Assembly: GCA_902495595.1 (NCBI GenBank)
Contig: CABUXV010000008.1
Coordinates: 10,459 to 74,458 of the forward strand
DNA length: 64,000 nt
From: an uncultured Eubacterium sp.
GTDB lineage: Bacteria > Bacillota > Clostridia > Peptostreptococcales > Anaerovoracaceae
Direction: 5' to 3'
Part shown: positions 25,504 to 34,680 of the stretch, piece by piece
Position numbering within the stretch: position 1 is the stretch's first letter
How the letters are laid out: each line of letters opens with the position of its first letter
Made by a program: the position numbers and the translations under genes
Notes under the pieces: generated by a model
What the model was told of the DNA's origin: nothing
What the model saw: the letters and a program-made list of their open reading frames with translations, nothing else
Database searches by the model: none

Positions 25504-27404
25504 TAAAAATTCTAGATAAACATATTGCTGATAAAATTGCAGCCGGCGAAGTAATCGACAGACCTGTATCCATAATAAAGGAGCTTTTGGAAAACTCAAT
25601 AGATGCAGGAGCTGACAATATAACAATAGAAATAAAAAACGGCGGAAAATCATATATACGAGTTACCGATAACGGCTGCGGAATAGAAGCAGAAGACATT
25701 GAGACCGCTTTTAAAAGACATGCCACAAGTAAAATTTCATCTGTAAAAGACTTGGACGCCATAGGTACTTTGGGATTTCGCGGCGAAGCTTTGGCAAGCA
25801 TATGCGCTGTATCGAGAGTTGAACTCATAAGCAAAACAAAAAATTCCAAAATAGGAAAACGCATAATAGTCGAGGAAAGCAATGTCCTGTCGAGCGAAAG
25901 CACCGGATGTCCCGACGGAACTACGGTCACCGTAAAAGACCTTTTCTTCAATATACCGGCAAGGCATAAATTTTTATCCTCAGATAACGGCGAATCAAGA
26001 CGTATAATAGATATGGTCAGCCGAATAGCCCTTTCCTACGGAGATATTAAAATAACCCTTATAAACAGCGGCTCCAAGGTGTTTTCCACCAACGGAAAGG
26101 GAAATATCCTAAACAACATTGTGAGCGTTTACGGAAGCGATATAGGGAAAAATCTGCTGCCTGTCGAGATGACAAGGGGAGATTTTCTTATAAAAGGTTT
26201 CGTGTCAGCGCCCTATGAGTCTGCGGCGTCAAGGAGCAAACAGATTTTCTGTGTAAACGGAAGAGTGATATCAAGCAAACTTTTGGAAAAATCCCTTGAT
26301 ACAGCTTATAAGGAGAAACTTTTTCACGGCAGGTTTCCTATCGCTTTTTTATTTTTGTATATACCTGCGGACAAGCTTGATGTAAATATACATCCAACAA
26401 AAAAAGAAATAAGATTTGACGATGATTTTGAGGTAATGGACTTTGTGACAAAAGCAGTAAGGAACGCGCTCAACGTCAAAGAATCACTTCCGAAAGTGCG
26501 AAGCGAGGATATAAAAAGTATAAAAAGCAAATCTGCAGAATATAAAACAGAGCCGGAATACTCTTTTAGCGCTGTTAATGAAGAACAAAACAAATTTGAT
26601 TTCGATTTAAAAGAAAACCATACAGAATATCAAACAGTTGAAAAGGAAAAAGATTCCGATAAAGAAAATATTTCTGCTCAAAATAATTTAGCGCAGGAAA
26701 GCAGGAATTTTCATAAAGACAGCTCTCAGGTTGACATAAAAAATATATTGACAACTATGCGAAATGAAATAAACGAAGATACGGAAAGCAATGTTTTGAG
26801 ACCAAAGCCGGCTAAGACAGAAGAGTTCGATTTTACTCAGTTAAATTATATAGGAAGTGTATTCGACACATACATTATTGCATCAGATAAGGATGATTTT
26901 TATCTGATAGACCAGCATGCTGCCCATGAACGTATTTTTTATGAAAAACTTCTTACTCAGTACAACTCTTCGGAAAAATTAAGCCAACAGCTGCTTCTTC
27001 CTCTTAATTTCAACGTGTCTGCCATGATTGAACAGACAGAGGATGATTGGATAGACAACATAAAAAACATGGGATATGATATTGAATATTTTGGAAACAA
27101 TACATATATAGTAAGGGAAATTCCGGCATTTATGCAGCTTGCGGAAGCTGAAAGTTTCTTAAACGATATGTTTAAAGAAATAGATGAAAAACCGGATCTT
27201 ACAAACAAAAGAATTCTCGATAAAATCATAATGAAGTCATGCAAAAGTGCGGTTAAAGGAGGCGACCATCTTACAAGTCAGGAAATAGATGGACTGATTA
27301 AAGATTTGAAAAACTGTGTAAATCCTTTCTCATGTCCCCATGGAAGACCAACCTTTGTGAGGATGACAAAATATGAAATAGAGAAAATGTTTAAACGAGT
27401 ATAA
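25500..27404 (+). CDS. mutL: DNA mismatch repair protein MutL (endonuclease type)
   Basis: GHKL ATPase partner of MutS. The N-terminus has the ATP motifs KIAAGEVIDRPVSIIKELLENSIDAGA, DNGCGIEAEDIE and GTLGFRGEALASI; DVNIHPTKKEIRF closes the ATPase region. An acidic, low-complexity linker (residues ~340-430) leads to the C-terminal domain, where DQHAAHERIFYE at residues 471-482 fits the DQHA(X)2E(X)4E metal-nuclease motif of MutL from bacteria without MutH, and CPHGRP is present near the end. 634 residues, usual for Clostridia. Confidence 0.97.
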   Translation: MIKILDKHIADKIAAGEVIDRPVSIIKELLENSIDAGADNITIEIKNGGKSYIRVTDNGCGIEAEDIETAFKRHATSKISSVKDLDAIGTLGFRGEALASICAVSRVELISKTKNSKIGKRIIVEESNVLSSESTGCPDGTTVTVKDLFFNIPARHKFLSSDNGESRRIIDMVSRIALSYGDIKITLINSGSKVFSTNGKGNILNNIVSVYGSDIGKNLLPVEMTRGDFLIKGFVSAPYESAASRSKQIFCVNGRVISSKLLEKSLDTAYKEKLFHGRFPIAFLFLYIPADKLDVNIHPTKKEIRFDDDFEVMDFVTKAVRNALNVKESLPKVRSEDIKSIKSKSAEYKTEPEYSFSAVNEEQNKFDFDLKENHTEYQTVEKEKDSDKENISAQNNLAQESRNFHKDSSQVDIKNILTTMRNEINEDTESNVLRPKPAKTEEFDFTQLNYIGSVFDTYIIASDKDDFYLIDQHAAHERIFYEKLLTQYNSSEKLSQQLLLPLNFNVSAMIEQTEDDWIDNIKNMGYDIEYFGNNTYIVREIPAFMQLAEAESFLNDMFKEIDEKPDLTNKRILDKIIMKSCKSAVKGGDHLTSQEIDGLIKDLKNCVNPFSCPHGRPTFVRMTKYEIEKMFKRV

Positions 27405-27423
27405 GCAAAATAGGTTTGATAGT

Positions 27424-28353
27424 ATGAATAAAATTGTTGCAGTTGCAGGTCCTACGGCAGTAGGAAAAACAAAATTTGCCATAGAGATTGCAAAAAAGTT
27501 TAACGGAGAAATAGTTTCATGCGACTCTATGCAGCTTTATAAATACATGGATATAGGAAGCGCAAAACCTACTGAAGAAGAAATCGCCCAGGTCAAACAC
27601 CACCTTATAGATTTTATTGACCCGAGAGATGATTTTTCAGTGGCGCAATATCAAAGTCTGGCAAAAAAAGCCATAAAAGATATACTGAACCAAGAAAAAC
27701 TTCCTGTAATATCCGGAGGAACAGGACTTTATCTGAATTCCATTATATATGAAATGGATTTTTCCCGGTCTTGCCGCGATATAGATTACAGAAAAGAACT
27801 GGAGCACATAGCTGCGCAGCAGGGCAGTCAGGCACTTCACAATATGCTTGAAAGGGCAGATAAGGAAGCGTCTTTATCAATTCATCCCAATAACACAAAA
27901 AAAATAATCAGAGCGCTTGAGCGTATCCACCAGGGCGAGGGAAAAATAAAAGCCTTTAAAGATATCAAACAGGAAACAAGAGACTACGACACTGTAATTA
28001 TAGGGCTTACACGAAACAGACAGGAGCTTTACGAGCGAATAAACCAAAGAGTGGATGTACTTATGCAAACGGGACTTCTCGATGAGGTAAAAGCCCTTTT
28101 AGATAAAGGTCTCACACCTGAGCATATATCCATGAAAGCAATCGGATATAAAGAAATAATGGATTATTTCCTGGGCAAATACGACCTTGAAACAGCCGTA
28201 GATAAAGTCAAAAAAAATACGCGCCACTACGCTAAAAAACAGTTAACGTGGTTTAGAAGATATGATAAAATAAAATGGTATAATATTTCTGATTTTAATG
28301 ATGATGAAGATGCTTTAGAGAGTATAGTAAAATGGCTGGAGAAAAAAATATAA
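27424..28353 (+). CDS. miaA: tRNA dimethylallyltransferase
   Basis: Adds a dimethylallyl group to A37 of tRNAs reading UNN codons. The P-loop GPTAVGKT is at residues 9-16, followed by EIVSCDSMQLYKYMDIGSAKP, HHLIDFIDPRDDFSVAQYQ and the ISGGTGLYLNSI motif; the C-terminal KNTRHYAKKQLTWFRR is conserved. At 309 residues it is full length. It lies 20 bp after mutL, the typical clostridial mutS-mutL-miaA run. The next gene starts inside its last 22 bp; hfq, which often follows miaA, is absent here. Confidence 0.96.
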   Translation: MNKIVAVAGPTAVGKTKFAIEIAKKFNGEIVSCDSMQLYKYMDIGSAKPTEEEIAQVKHHLIDFIDPRDDFSVAQYQSLAKKAIKDILNQEKLPVISGGTGLYLNSIIYEMDFSRSCRDIDYRKELEHIAAQQGSQALHNMLERADKEASLSIHPNNTKKIIRALERIHQGEGKIKAFKDIKQETRDYDTVIIGLTRNRQELYERINQRVDVLMQTGLLDEVKALLDKGLTPEHISMKAIGYKEIMDYFLGKYDLETAVDKVKKNTRHYAKKQLTWFRRYDKIKWYNISDFNDDEDALESIVKWLEKKI

Positions 28354-29465
28354 AACTCCGTAATAAGAGCGATAAACCTGACAATATCCTTTTAAAGGAA
28401 CATGAAATAATATCAAAGTGCGAAGAACTGCAAAAACAGCTCCCTAATTTTTTAAGGGGCTTTTTTGCGTATTTAAAAGGAAATGTTCTTCCCATGACGC
28501 GTCTTTCATATCTTAGCGATATAAAGCTTTTCTGCAGCTATTTAATACACGAAACGGATTTAACGGATGCCGACAATATATCTGACATAAAATTGGAAGA
28601 TTTTAATAAAATAAAAGCTGTAGACATAAATATTTTTCTTGATTACTGCAGAAAATACACAGTCGAAACAAATAAAGAAATTATCATATATGAAAACAGC
28701 AATCGAACGCTGGCAAGAAAAAAGTCATCATTATCCGTTATGTTTAAACAGCTTTTCAGAGACGAACTGATAGATAAAAACATTACCGAGGGACTTGATC
28801 CTATCAAAGTTCCAAAAGCAGGCGAGAGGGAAATAAAAGCGCTTCAGGATAATGAAGTTATGATAATGCTGGATGCAGTGTCAACGGGAAGCTGTCTTAC
28901 AGATAAAGAAAAGCAATACTGGGAAAAAACAAAAAAAAGAGATAAATCAATATTAATATTATTTCTTACATACGGATTAAGGCTCTTTGAACTTCAGCAG
29001 CTGAACGTTTCATCATTCAACTTCTCAAGAGGTGAATTCAAAATATACAGAAAACGTGATAAAGAGGTTATAATGCCTCTGAATGAATCTGTTTCGGAAA
29101 CCGTTTCCGATTATATAAATACAGAAAGAAAACCGGACGATGAACTTGAAGAATTGCATAAAGACGCTCTGTTTCTGTCTCTTCAGGGAAAACGTATGAC
29201 TCAAAGGCAGATAAGAGAACTTGTAAAAAAATATACTTCCATAGGACTTGCCACATCCAGAAAGGCAGGTTACAGTCCTCATAAGCTGAGAGCTACAGCG
29301 GCTACCAGTCTTATAGGAAGAGGCAATTCAATATTCGACGTTCAGGCGCTCCTGGACCACGAACAAGTAACTACAACGCAGCTTTATGCGAATCACAGAA
29401 TGAATGTAAAACGTGATTTAGTTAAAGATATGGAGTGGGAACTGGAAAGAAAGGAAAGGAAATAG
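28332..29465 (+). CDS. Tyrosine recombinase resembling XerS
   Basis: Site-specific recombinase with complete catalytic set: Arg217 (TYGLRLFE), the His317-x-x-Arg320 box (HKLRATAA), His343 (LLDHEQ) and nucleophile Tyr352 (QLYANH). The N-terminal SAM-like DNA-binding domain shows P-x-T-x-x-x-Y-x-x-D spacing and ISDIKLEDFNKIKAVDI. At 377 residues it is longer than XerC/XerD (~300); the extra segment around residues 185-205 (SCLTDKEKQYWEKT) and the overall pattern recall streptococcal XerS, a one-protein chromosome-dimer resolvase. It is cotranscribed with miaA and no integrated element surrounds it. Confidence 0.7.
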   Translation: MAGEKNIKLRNKSDKPDNILLKEHEIISKCEELQKQLPNFLRGFFAYLKGNVLPMTRLSYLSDIKLFCSYLIHETDLTDADNISDIKLEDFNKIKAVDINIFLDYCRKYTVETNKEIIIYENSNRTLARKKSSLSVMFKQLFRDELIDKNITEGLDPIKVPKAGEREIKALQDNEVMIMLDAVSTGSCLTDKEKQYWEKTKKRDKSILILFLTYGLRLFELQQLNVSSFNFSRGEFKIYRKRDKEVIMPLNESVSETVSDYINTERKPDDELEELHKDALFLSLQGKRMTQRQIRELVKKYTSIGLATSRKAGYSPHKLRATAATSLIGRGNSIFDVQALLDHEQVTTTQLYANHRMNVKRDLVKDMEWELERKERK

Positions 29466-29470
29466 AGATT

Positions 29471-31144
29471 ATGAGAAAACCTATAGCAATAGCTGTTATC
29501 ATAATATTTCTGATGGGGACATTATTTTCTGCTGCAACATGTTTTGCTGTCGAAAATGATGGCAGTGAAAGAAAAACCGAAAACGTAAAAAATACAGAGG
29601 GAAAAAAATATTCGGAAGAAGACGATAATGACAAAAATCAGGAAAGCAGTAAAAATGACAAGGACAGCAAAAGTAAAAAACGTTCCGGCTCAGTAACTGC
29701 CGATACATCTTGGTTCGATTATAAAAATCCAAAAAAGAAATACAACATAACTTCCGAAGCACAGCTAATGGGTCTTGCGAGCCTCGTAAACCAGGAACAG
29801 GCAAGGTGGAAACCGACAAGACTTGAAACTTTCAAAGGTGTTACTTTTACTTTGACAAAAGATATCAAATTAACTCAGCAGTGGACTCCTATAGGTTCAA
29901 GCAGCGCTGTGTGTTTTGCCGGCTCTTTTGATGGAAACGGACATACCATAAGCAATGTAAAAATATCTTCTACGTCAACCAATACTGGATTTTTTGGATA
30001 TCTTAAAGGTGAAGTTAAGAATCTCAGCCTACAGGGAACTATTGAGTCAAGCACCGGAAGCTGCGGAGGAATTGCAGGTGAACTTGATTCCGCTGCAAGA
30101 ATTTCAGACTGTACTTCAGATATAAACATAACAGCAGGAATAAAAACCGGAGGAATTGCAGGAAACAACAACAGCGGCACTATTCAGGGATGTATTAACA
30201 AAGGCGATGTAACAGGAACCTATAAAGTAGGCGGAGTTGTAGGTGAAAACTGGGGAGGAAAGATTGAAAACTGCGGTAATGAGGGAACGATAACATCTTC
30301 TGTAAGAGGCGTTGCAACCTTTGGCACGGGAGGTGTTGCAGGACGCTCAGTAGCTTCGACTGCTGTAATATCCGATTGTTATAACATAGGAAATATTTAT
30401 TCTGCAACAGAAGCTACAGGCGGTGTTGCAGGATATACGAATGCAGAAAAATCGACAGTTACAAACAGTTACAATATAGGCAATATAACCATAAAGGATA
30501 TTCCAAAAGAAAAGAAATTTACTAAGTCATGGGCAGGCGGCGTAATAGGCATAGTCGGCACTGACGGAGTTATTGTTTCAAACTGTTACAGTGCCGGGGA
30601 CATTTCAAAGGCCGACGTCTCTGGCGGTGTAATAGGAAAATATATTGCCGATGACGATGATAAACCTCAGAATTTTATAACAAACAATTATTATTTAAAC
30701 GAATACTGTGATAATGGTATAGGAGAGGACAACAACAAAAAACCGGCGGAGATTTCAGATTGTGCAGCAGGACTTACAAGCGGAAGCCTTAAAAGCATAA
30801 CGTCAACTCTTGGAGTTTCATATAGAAAAGATTCCTCAGGACTTTACGGAAACAGCGGTTATCCGGTGTTAAGATGGCAGGAACCTTTAAGCGCAGAAGA
30901 TAAATCATATCTTGACGGTGTGTCAAAAGATGTTCAGATGAAATTAGATAAATATCTCATAAACAACACAGAGGATACAAATAAAGGTGATACAGTCATA
31001 AGTATATTCAATCCGGATAATTATCTTACCGATGCTCTGCTTATGTATGACGAAGCAAAAAAACAGGCTGATGCTCAAAAAGATAAATCACGAGAAAATG
31101 AACCGGCTGAAGACGAAACAGTTACAGAAAAAGGAAAAAATTAA
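29471..31144 (+). CDS. Secreted GLUG-repeat protein
   Basis: Exported protein of 557 residues from the ATG at 29471 (a longer reading frame lacks a ribosome site; GGAAAGGAAAT lies just upstream of this ATG). A signal peptide (IAIAVIIIFLMGTLFSAATCFA) is followed by a charged, low-complexity stretch of ~55 residues rich in Lys, Asp, Glu and Ser. Then come repeated beta-helix-like units with GGIAG, GGVVG, GGVAG and GGVIG cores, each followed by N-(S/C)-Y-N-x-G-N, the GLUG pattern of surface adhesins and some peptidases. No LPXTG anchor or peptidase motif is seen. Function unknown. Confidence 0.75.
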   Translation: MRKPIAIAVIIIFLMGTLFSAATCFAVENDGSERKTENVKNTEGKKYSEEDDNDKNQESSKNDKDSKSKKRSGSVTADTSWFDYKNPKKKYNITSEAQLMGLASLVNQEQARWKPTRLETFKGVTFTLTKDIKLTQQWTPIGSSSAVCFAGSFDGNGHTISNVKISSTSTNTGFFGYLKGEVKNLSLQGTIESSTGSCGGIAGELDSAARISDCTSDINITAGIKTGGIAGNNNSGTIQGCINKGDVTGTYKVGGVVGENWGGKIENCGNEGTITSSVRGVATFGTGGVAGRSVASTAVISDCYNIGNIYSATEATGGVAGYTNAEKSTVTNSYNIGNITIKDIPKEKKFTKSWAGGVIGIVGTDGVIVSNCYSAGDISKADVSGGVIGKYIADDDDKPQNFITNNYYLNEYCDNGIGEDNNKKPAEISDCAAGLTSGSLKSITSTLGVSYRKDSSGLYGNSGYPVLRWQEPLSAEDKSYLDGVSKDVQMKLDKYLINNTEDTNKGDTVISIFNPDNYLTDALLMYDEAKKQADAQKDKSRENEPAEDETVTEKGKN

Positions 31145-31146
31145 AT

Positions 31147-32430
31147 ATGCAGAAAAATACTTACACTTTACTTAGAGACAAATTTAATATTTCGGAATCG
31201 GTTTTAAACCTTGTAGACAAAAGCGAGAAAGAAGTGTTGCCTCAGTTTGAAGAACTTGATGACATAATGGCATACAATCAATATAAGGTTTTGGATGCTT
31301 TTCAGAAAAACAGTATACGCGACATGCATTTTTCATGGAACACAGGCTATGGTTACGATGACCCTGGAAGAGACGCCATAGAAAGAGTTTACGCAGATAT
31401 ATTCAATACAGAAGCTGCTCTTGTAAGACCTATAATAGTAAACGGAACTCACGCCCTTACTCTTACACTTATGGGAATACTCAGACCCGGTGATGAACTG
31501 ATATACTGTACCGGCGCTCCCTATGATACTTTGGAAGAGGTTATAGGTATAAGAGGGCAGGGGAAAGGGTCGCTGAAAGAATACGGCGTCTCATACAGGC
31601 AAGTTGAGCTTACTCCTGACGGTAAAATAGATTTTAATGCTTTAAAAAAAGCTATAAACGCTAAAACAAAAATGGTCTCCCTTCAAAGGGCAACCGGATA
31701 CGGATGGCGCAAAGCCATATCGATAGATGAAATAAAGGAGCTTACTTCCTTTGTAAAAAATATAAATCCGGAAATAATATGTATGGCAGACAACTGTTAT
31801 GGTGAATTTCTGCATACAAAAGAGCCCACAGATGTAGGCGTGGACATAATAGCCGGTTCCTTAATAAAGAATCCGGGCGGCGGTTTGGCTCTTACAGGAG
31901 GATATATAGCAGGAAGACAGGATTTAATAGATTTGGTATCTTACAGAATGACTTCTCCGGGAATAGGAGGAGAGTGCGGTCTGACTTTCGGTCAGACGCG
32001 TTCCATGCTTCAAGGTCTGTTTATCGCTCCTAAAACAGTTAACGGGGCTTTAAAAGGCGCTGTCTTATGCGCTAAAGCATTTGAACTTATGGGATATGAA
32101 GTTTGTCCGAAACCATCTGATATACGAAGCGATATCATACAAGCAGTCAAGCTTGGAAGTCCTGAAAAGGTTATCGCTTTTTGTCAGGGCATACAGGCAG
32201 CGGCTCCGGTTGATTCACAGGTTTCACCTGAACCTTGGGACATGCCTGGGTATGATGACCCCGTTATTATGGCAGCAGGTGCTTTTGTTCAGGGTTCTTC
32301 AATAGAGCTATCGGCAGATGCGCCTATAAGAGAGCCTTACATAGTATATTTTCAGGGCGGTCTAACTTACGAACATTCCAAATTCGGTGTTATAAAAGCA
32401 TTACAGGAGTTAAAGGACAGAGGAATATGA
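31147..32430 (+). CDS. ynbB: Methionine gamma-lyase family / YnbB-type PLP enzyme
   Basis: Fold-type I PLP protein of the family historically called aluminium resistance protein, also annotated as methionine gamma-lyase-like. The 427 residues include the AALVRPIIVNGTHALTLTLMG entry motif, CTGAPYDTLEEVIG, ADNCYGEF (the Asp that pairs with the pyridine nitrogen) and the probable Schiff-base lysine 241 in GSLIKNPGGGLALTGGYI. In Bacillus and Clostridium it sits near miaA-hfq-lexA or glnR, as here. The physiological substrate is not established. It shares ATGA with the next gene. Confidence 0.85.
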   Translation: MQKNTYTLLRDKFNISESVLNLVDKSEKEVLPQFEELDDIMAYNQYKVLDAFQKNSIRDMHFSWNTGYGYDDPGRDAIERVYADIFNTEAALVRPIIVNGTHALTLTLMGILRPGDELIYCTGAPYDTLEEVIGIRGQGKGSLKEYGVSYRQVELTPDGKIDFNALKKAINAKTKMVSLQRATGYGWRKAISIDEIKELTSFVKNINPEIICMADNCYGEFLHTKEPTDVGVDIIAGSLIKNPGGGLALTGGYIAGRQDLIDLVSYRMTSPGIGGECGLTFGQTRSMLQGLFIAPKTVNGALKGAVLCAKAFELMGYEVCPKPSDIRSDIIQAVKLGSPEKVIAFCQGIQAAAPVDSQVSPEPWDMPGYDDPVIMAAGAFVQGSSIELSADAPIREPYIVYFQGGLTYEHSKFGVIKALQELKDRGI

Positions 32431-33161
32431 AACGTGAAAGAAAAGAGAGTTTGAGAAAAAAATTTAAAATTTTTTCAGCCATATTTAAGCTGCTGATTTT
32501 TTTAATTATCCTGGTTGGAATACCTCTCTACATCTATTTCTTTCACTATGATTTAATAAGCAGATTTTCCAGTATGGAAAACGTAGAAGCTCTGTTTGCA
32601 CAGTATAAAACTCAGAGCGTATTCATATATCTGCTTGCCCAGATACTTCAAATAGTAATATGCATAATACCCGGACAATGGCTTCAGTTTGCTGCTGGGT
32701 ATATGTACGGATTCTGGCTTGGATATCTGTTTTCATTAATCGGCGCATTTTTAGGTTCTGTCTTGACATATTATATAGCCAAGTTCCTGGGACACGATGC
32801 AATGCATCTTATATTCGGAGAAGAAAAGATAAAGAAGATGTTAAAGCATCTGAACAGTAAAAAAGCAGTGGTTCTCGTTTTTCTAATATTCTTAATACCG
32901 GGAGTACCGAAAGATTTGTGCAACTACGTAGCCGGATTATCTCAAATGAAACTCAAACCATTCCTTATAGTCTCGCTAATAGGCAGAACTCCCGGCATGA
33001 TGGGCAGTCTGCTTATAGGAAGACAAGTAGGCGTCGGAGGTTATACAAGTGCAATCATCATAGCATGTATTGCAGTTATATTGTTCGTTCTTTGTATAAT
33101 CTTCCGAAAACAGCTGAACTTATGGCTTGATAAAGCATACGACAAGCTTATGAAACTATAG
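32427..33161 (+). CDS. TVP38/TMEM64 family membrane protein
   Basis: Polytopic membrane protein of the DedA-like VTT superfamily, whose members move lipids (including undecaprenyl phosphate in related families) across membranes. The 244 residues have about five or six hydrophobic helices. Family signatures are GQWLQFAAGYMYGFWLGYLFSLIGAFLGSVLTYYIAKFLG and, later, FLIPGVPKDLCNYVAGLSQMKLKPFLIVSLIGRTPG split over two helices. A basic N-terminus (RKESLRKKFK) faces the cytoplasm. It overlaps the preceding gene by 4 bp, suggesting translational coupling. Confidence 0.85.
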   Translation: MKRERKESLRKKFKIFSAIFKLLIFLIILVGIPLYIYFFHYDLISRFSSMENVEALFAQYKTQSVFIYLLAQILQIVICIIPGQWLQFAAGYMYGFWLGYLFSLIGAFLGSVLTYYIAKFLGHDAMHLIFGEEKIKKMLKHLNSKKAVVLVFLIFLIPGVPKDLCNYVAGLSQMKLKPFLIVSLIGRTPGMMGSLLIGRQVGVGGYTSAIIIACIAVILFVLCIIFRKQLNLWLDKAYDKLMKL

Positions 33162-33189
33162 AATAAAAGAAAATATATTAGGAGTTATA

Positions 33190-33948
33190 ATGATTAAGAT
33201 AATTGCCATAGGAAACAGTTTTTCTCAAGATGCAACTTATTATCTGCACCAGATTGCAAAATCAGATGGAATAGATATCAAGACGGTAAATTTATATATA
33301 GGAAAATGCAATTTAGAACGTCATTGGAATAATATACAGGAAGAAAGCAAGGAATATCTATACGAATTAAACGGTGAATCTAAAGATGAATATGTAACAA
33401 TCAAAGATGCTCTTTCAGAAGATAAATGGGATTATGTAGTACTTCAGCAGGCAAGTCACGACAGTGGATTTTGGGAAACTTACAATCCGTATCTTGAAAA
33501 TATAGCTGAATATGTATTAAAGCTGCTTCCTGATACGGAAATCCTTTTACAGCAGACGTGGGCATATGAAATAGACAGTCTTCATCCTAAGTTCAAACTT
33601 TACGATTACAGCCAAAGCAAAATGTACGAAATGCTGTCAGAGGCTTATTTTAAAGCATCTGACAAGTTAAACGCACGTCTTATTCCATGCGGCGATTTGA
33701 TACAGTCCTTGAGAAAAAAACATCCGTTTATATATGAGGAAGGCGAAATGTCCATATGCCGCGACGGATTTCATATGAATGTAATATACGGAAGGTATTT
33801 GCTCGCAGCTCTATGGTATGAGTTTCTTACAGGCAAATCAATCTTGGAAAATTCATATATACCTTTTACAAAACTGGCTCCCAATGCAGTCTGCAAACCG
33901 GATATTCTCCGGATAATAAAAGAAACCGTTCATGATTTCATCCAATAA
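33190..33948 (+). CDS. DUF4886 domain protein (SGNH-hydrolase-like)
   Basis: A 252-residue cytoplasmic protein of the DUF4886 family. The start IKIIAIGNSFSQDATYYLHQ carries the G-N-S-x-S block in which Ser would be the nucleophile of an SGNH/GDSL hydrolase, VVLQQAS supplies the second block, and DGFHMNVIYGRYLLA gives the Asp/His pair. No signal peptide is seen. Family members are common in gut Firmicutes and Bacteroidetes and no substrate is established. It is the last gene of the run and is followed by a terminator. Confidence 0.78.
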   Translation: MIKIIAIGNSFSQDATYYLHQIAKSDGIDIKTVNLYIGKCNLERHWNNIQEESKEYLYELNGESKDEYVTIKDALSEDKWDYVVLQQASHDSGFWETYNPYLENIAEYVLKLLPDTEILLQQTWAYEIDSLHPKFKLYDYSQSKMYEMLSEAYFKASDKLNARLIPCGDLIQSLRKKHPFIYEEGEMSICRDGFHMNVIYGRYLLAALWYEFLTGKSILENSYIPFTKLAPNAVCKPDILRIIKETVHDFIQ

Positions 33949-33968
33949 GATATATTTAGATTTTATAA

Positions 33969-34000
33969 ATTACCGCTGAACATTCAGACGGTAATTTTTT
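33969..34000 (+). terminator. Intrinsic terminator after the DUF4886 gene
   Basis: Stem ATTACCG-CTGAA / TTCAG-A-CGGTAAT, with one bulged base and a two-base loop, followed by six T. Confidence 0.88.
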
Positions 34001-34137
34001 ATGATAAAAGAATAATTATAATTTTACGAAATACCATCTCTTACAATTAATATACGCAAAGGAATAAAATTTCAAATTAGAGATTGCTCCTACTCATGCA
34101 ATTTTTTATATGCTTATAAGTGCAATGGAAAGTATGT

Positions 34138-34166
34138 TTGACATACATAAAATAAAAAATTATAAT
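34138..34166 (+). promoter_or_regulatory. Consensus sigma-A promoter of the XRE gene pair
   Basis: TTGACA at 34138-34143, exactly 17 bp, then TATAAT at 34161-34166. Confidence 0.85.
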
Positions 34167-34167
34167 A

Positions 34168-34192
34168 ATGGAAAGGAAAGTTAGCTTTCCAT
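34168..34192 (+). promoter_or_regulatory. Inverted repeat, likely operator of the XRE regulator
   Basis: ATGGAAAG (34168-34175) and CTTTCCAT (34185-34192) are perfect 8-bp arms; a second overlapping dyad GGAAAG-TTAG-CTTTCC spans 34175-34190. The site begins one base after the -10 element and ends 14 bp before the regulator's start codon, a position suited to autorepression. Confidence 0.55.
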
Positions 34193-34206
34193 GAAAGGAG
34201 GCATAA

Positions 34207-34410
34207 GTGAAAAATAATTTAGAAAAGCTCCGTAAAGAACATGGAATAAAACAGGAAGAGCTTGCCGGCGCTTTAGAAGTTTCGCGTCAAACCATAGGTT
34301 CTCTTGAAAACGGAAGATATAATCCATCTATTCAATTAGCATTTAAAATATCAAGGTATTTCGGTCTCAGCATTGAAGATATTTTTATATATGAGGAGGA
34401 CATCAAATGA
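34207..34410 (+). CDS. Small XRE-family HTH regulator
   Basis: A 67-residue protein that is almost only a Cro/CI-type helix-turn-helix: LEKLRKEHGIKQEELAGALEVSRQTIGSLENGRYNPSIQLAFKISRYFG, followed by LSIEDIFIYEED. This is the YgzD/YozG-like group of tiny regulators usually paired with a small membrane protein. The start is GTG at 34207 with a strong AAAGGAGG site. The stop overlaps the next ATG by 4 bp. The dyad at its promoter suggests autoregulation. Confidence 0.88.
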   Translation: MKNNLEKLRKEHGIKQEELAGALEVSRQTIGSLENGRYNPSIQLAFKISRYFGLSIEDIFIYEEDIK

Positions 34411-34676
34411 ACGCTGAAAAATTATTATCAAAAAAAGAACAAGATGAAATCAGACAAATAAAAATCGAAAAGAAAGATGAAAGAAATATATCTCTGGGGA
34501 ATGCCGCAAAGGCAAGAGCCTATGAACTTATGATATGTTTATACAATGCAGTCGTTGTAATTTTAGCTATACTGAATATTATCACTTTAAAAGTCTTTTT
34601 TATTTTTTTCGGACTTTTTATAATATGTCAAATTTATTTTATTATAAGATTATATAGATATCATAATAAAATGTAG
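34407..34676 (+). CDS. Small two-helix membrane protein paired with the XRE regulator
   Basis: An 89-residue protein with a charged cytoplasmic N-terminus (KKEQDEIRQIKIEKKDERN) and two hydrophobic helices (LMICLYNAVVVILAILNII and FFIFFGLFIICQIYFII) separated by a very short turn. Similar small membrane proteins (annotated with names such as DUF6442 or DUF2178) follow XRE regulators in many Firmicutes; which family this one belongs to I cannot decide. The coupled ATGA start implies joint expression. Function unknown. Confidence 0.75.
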   Translation: MNAEKLLSKKEQDEIRQIKIEKKDERNISLGNAAKARAYELMICLYNAVVVILAILNIITLKVFFIFFGLFIICQIYFIIRLYRYHNKM

Positions 34677-34680
34677 TTTT

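Noticed and set aside
28332..31144. Possible prophage or integrated element signalled by the tyrosine recombinase
   Set aside because: The gene overlaps miaA, no phage, plasmid or att-like repeats surround it, and its composition matches the neighbours.
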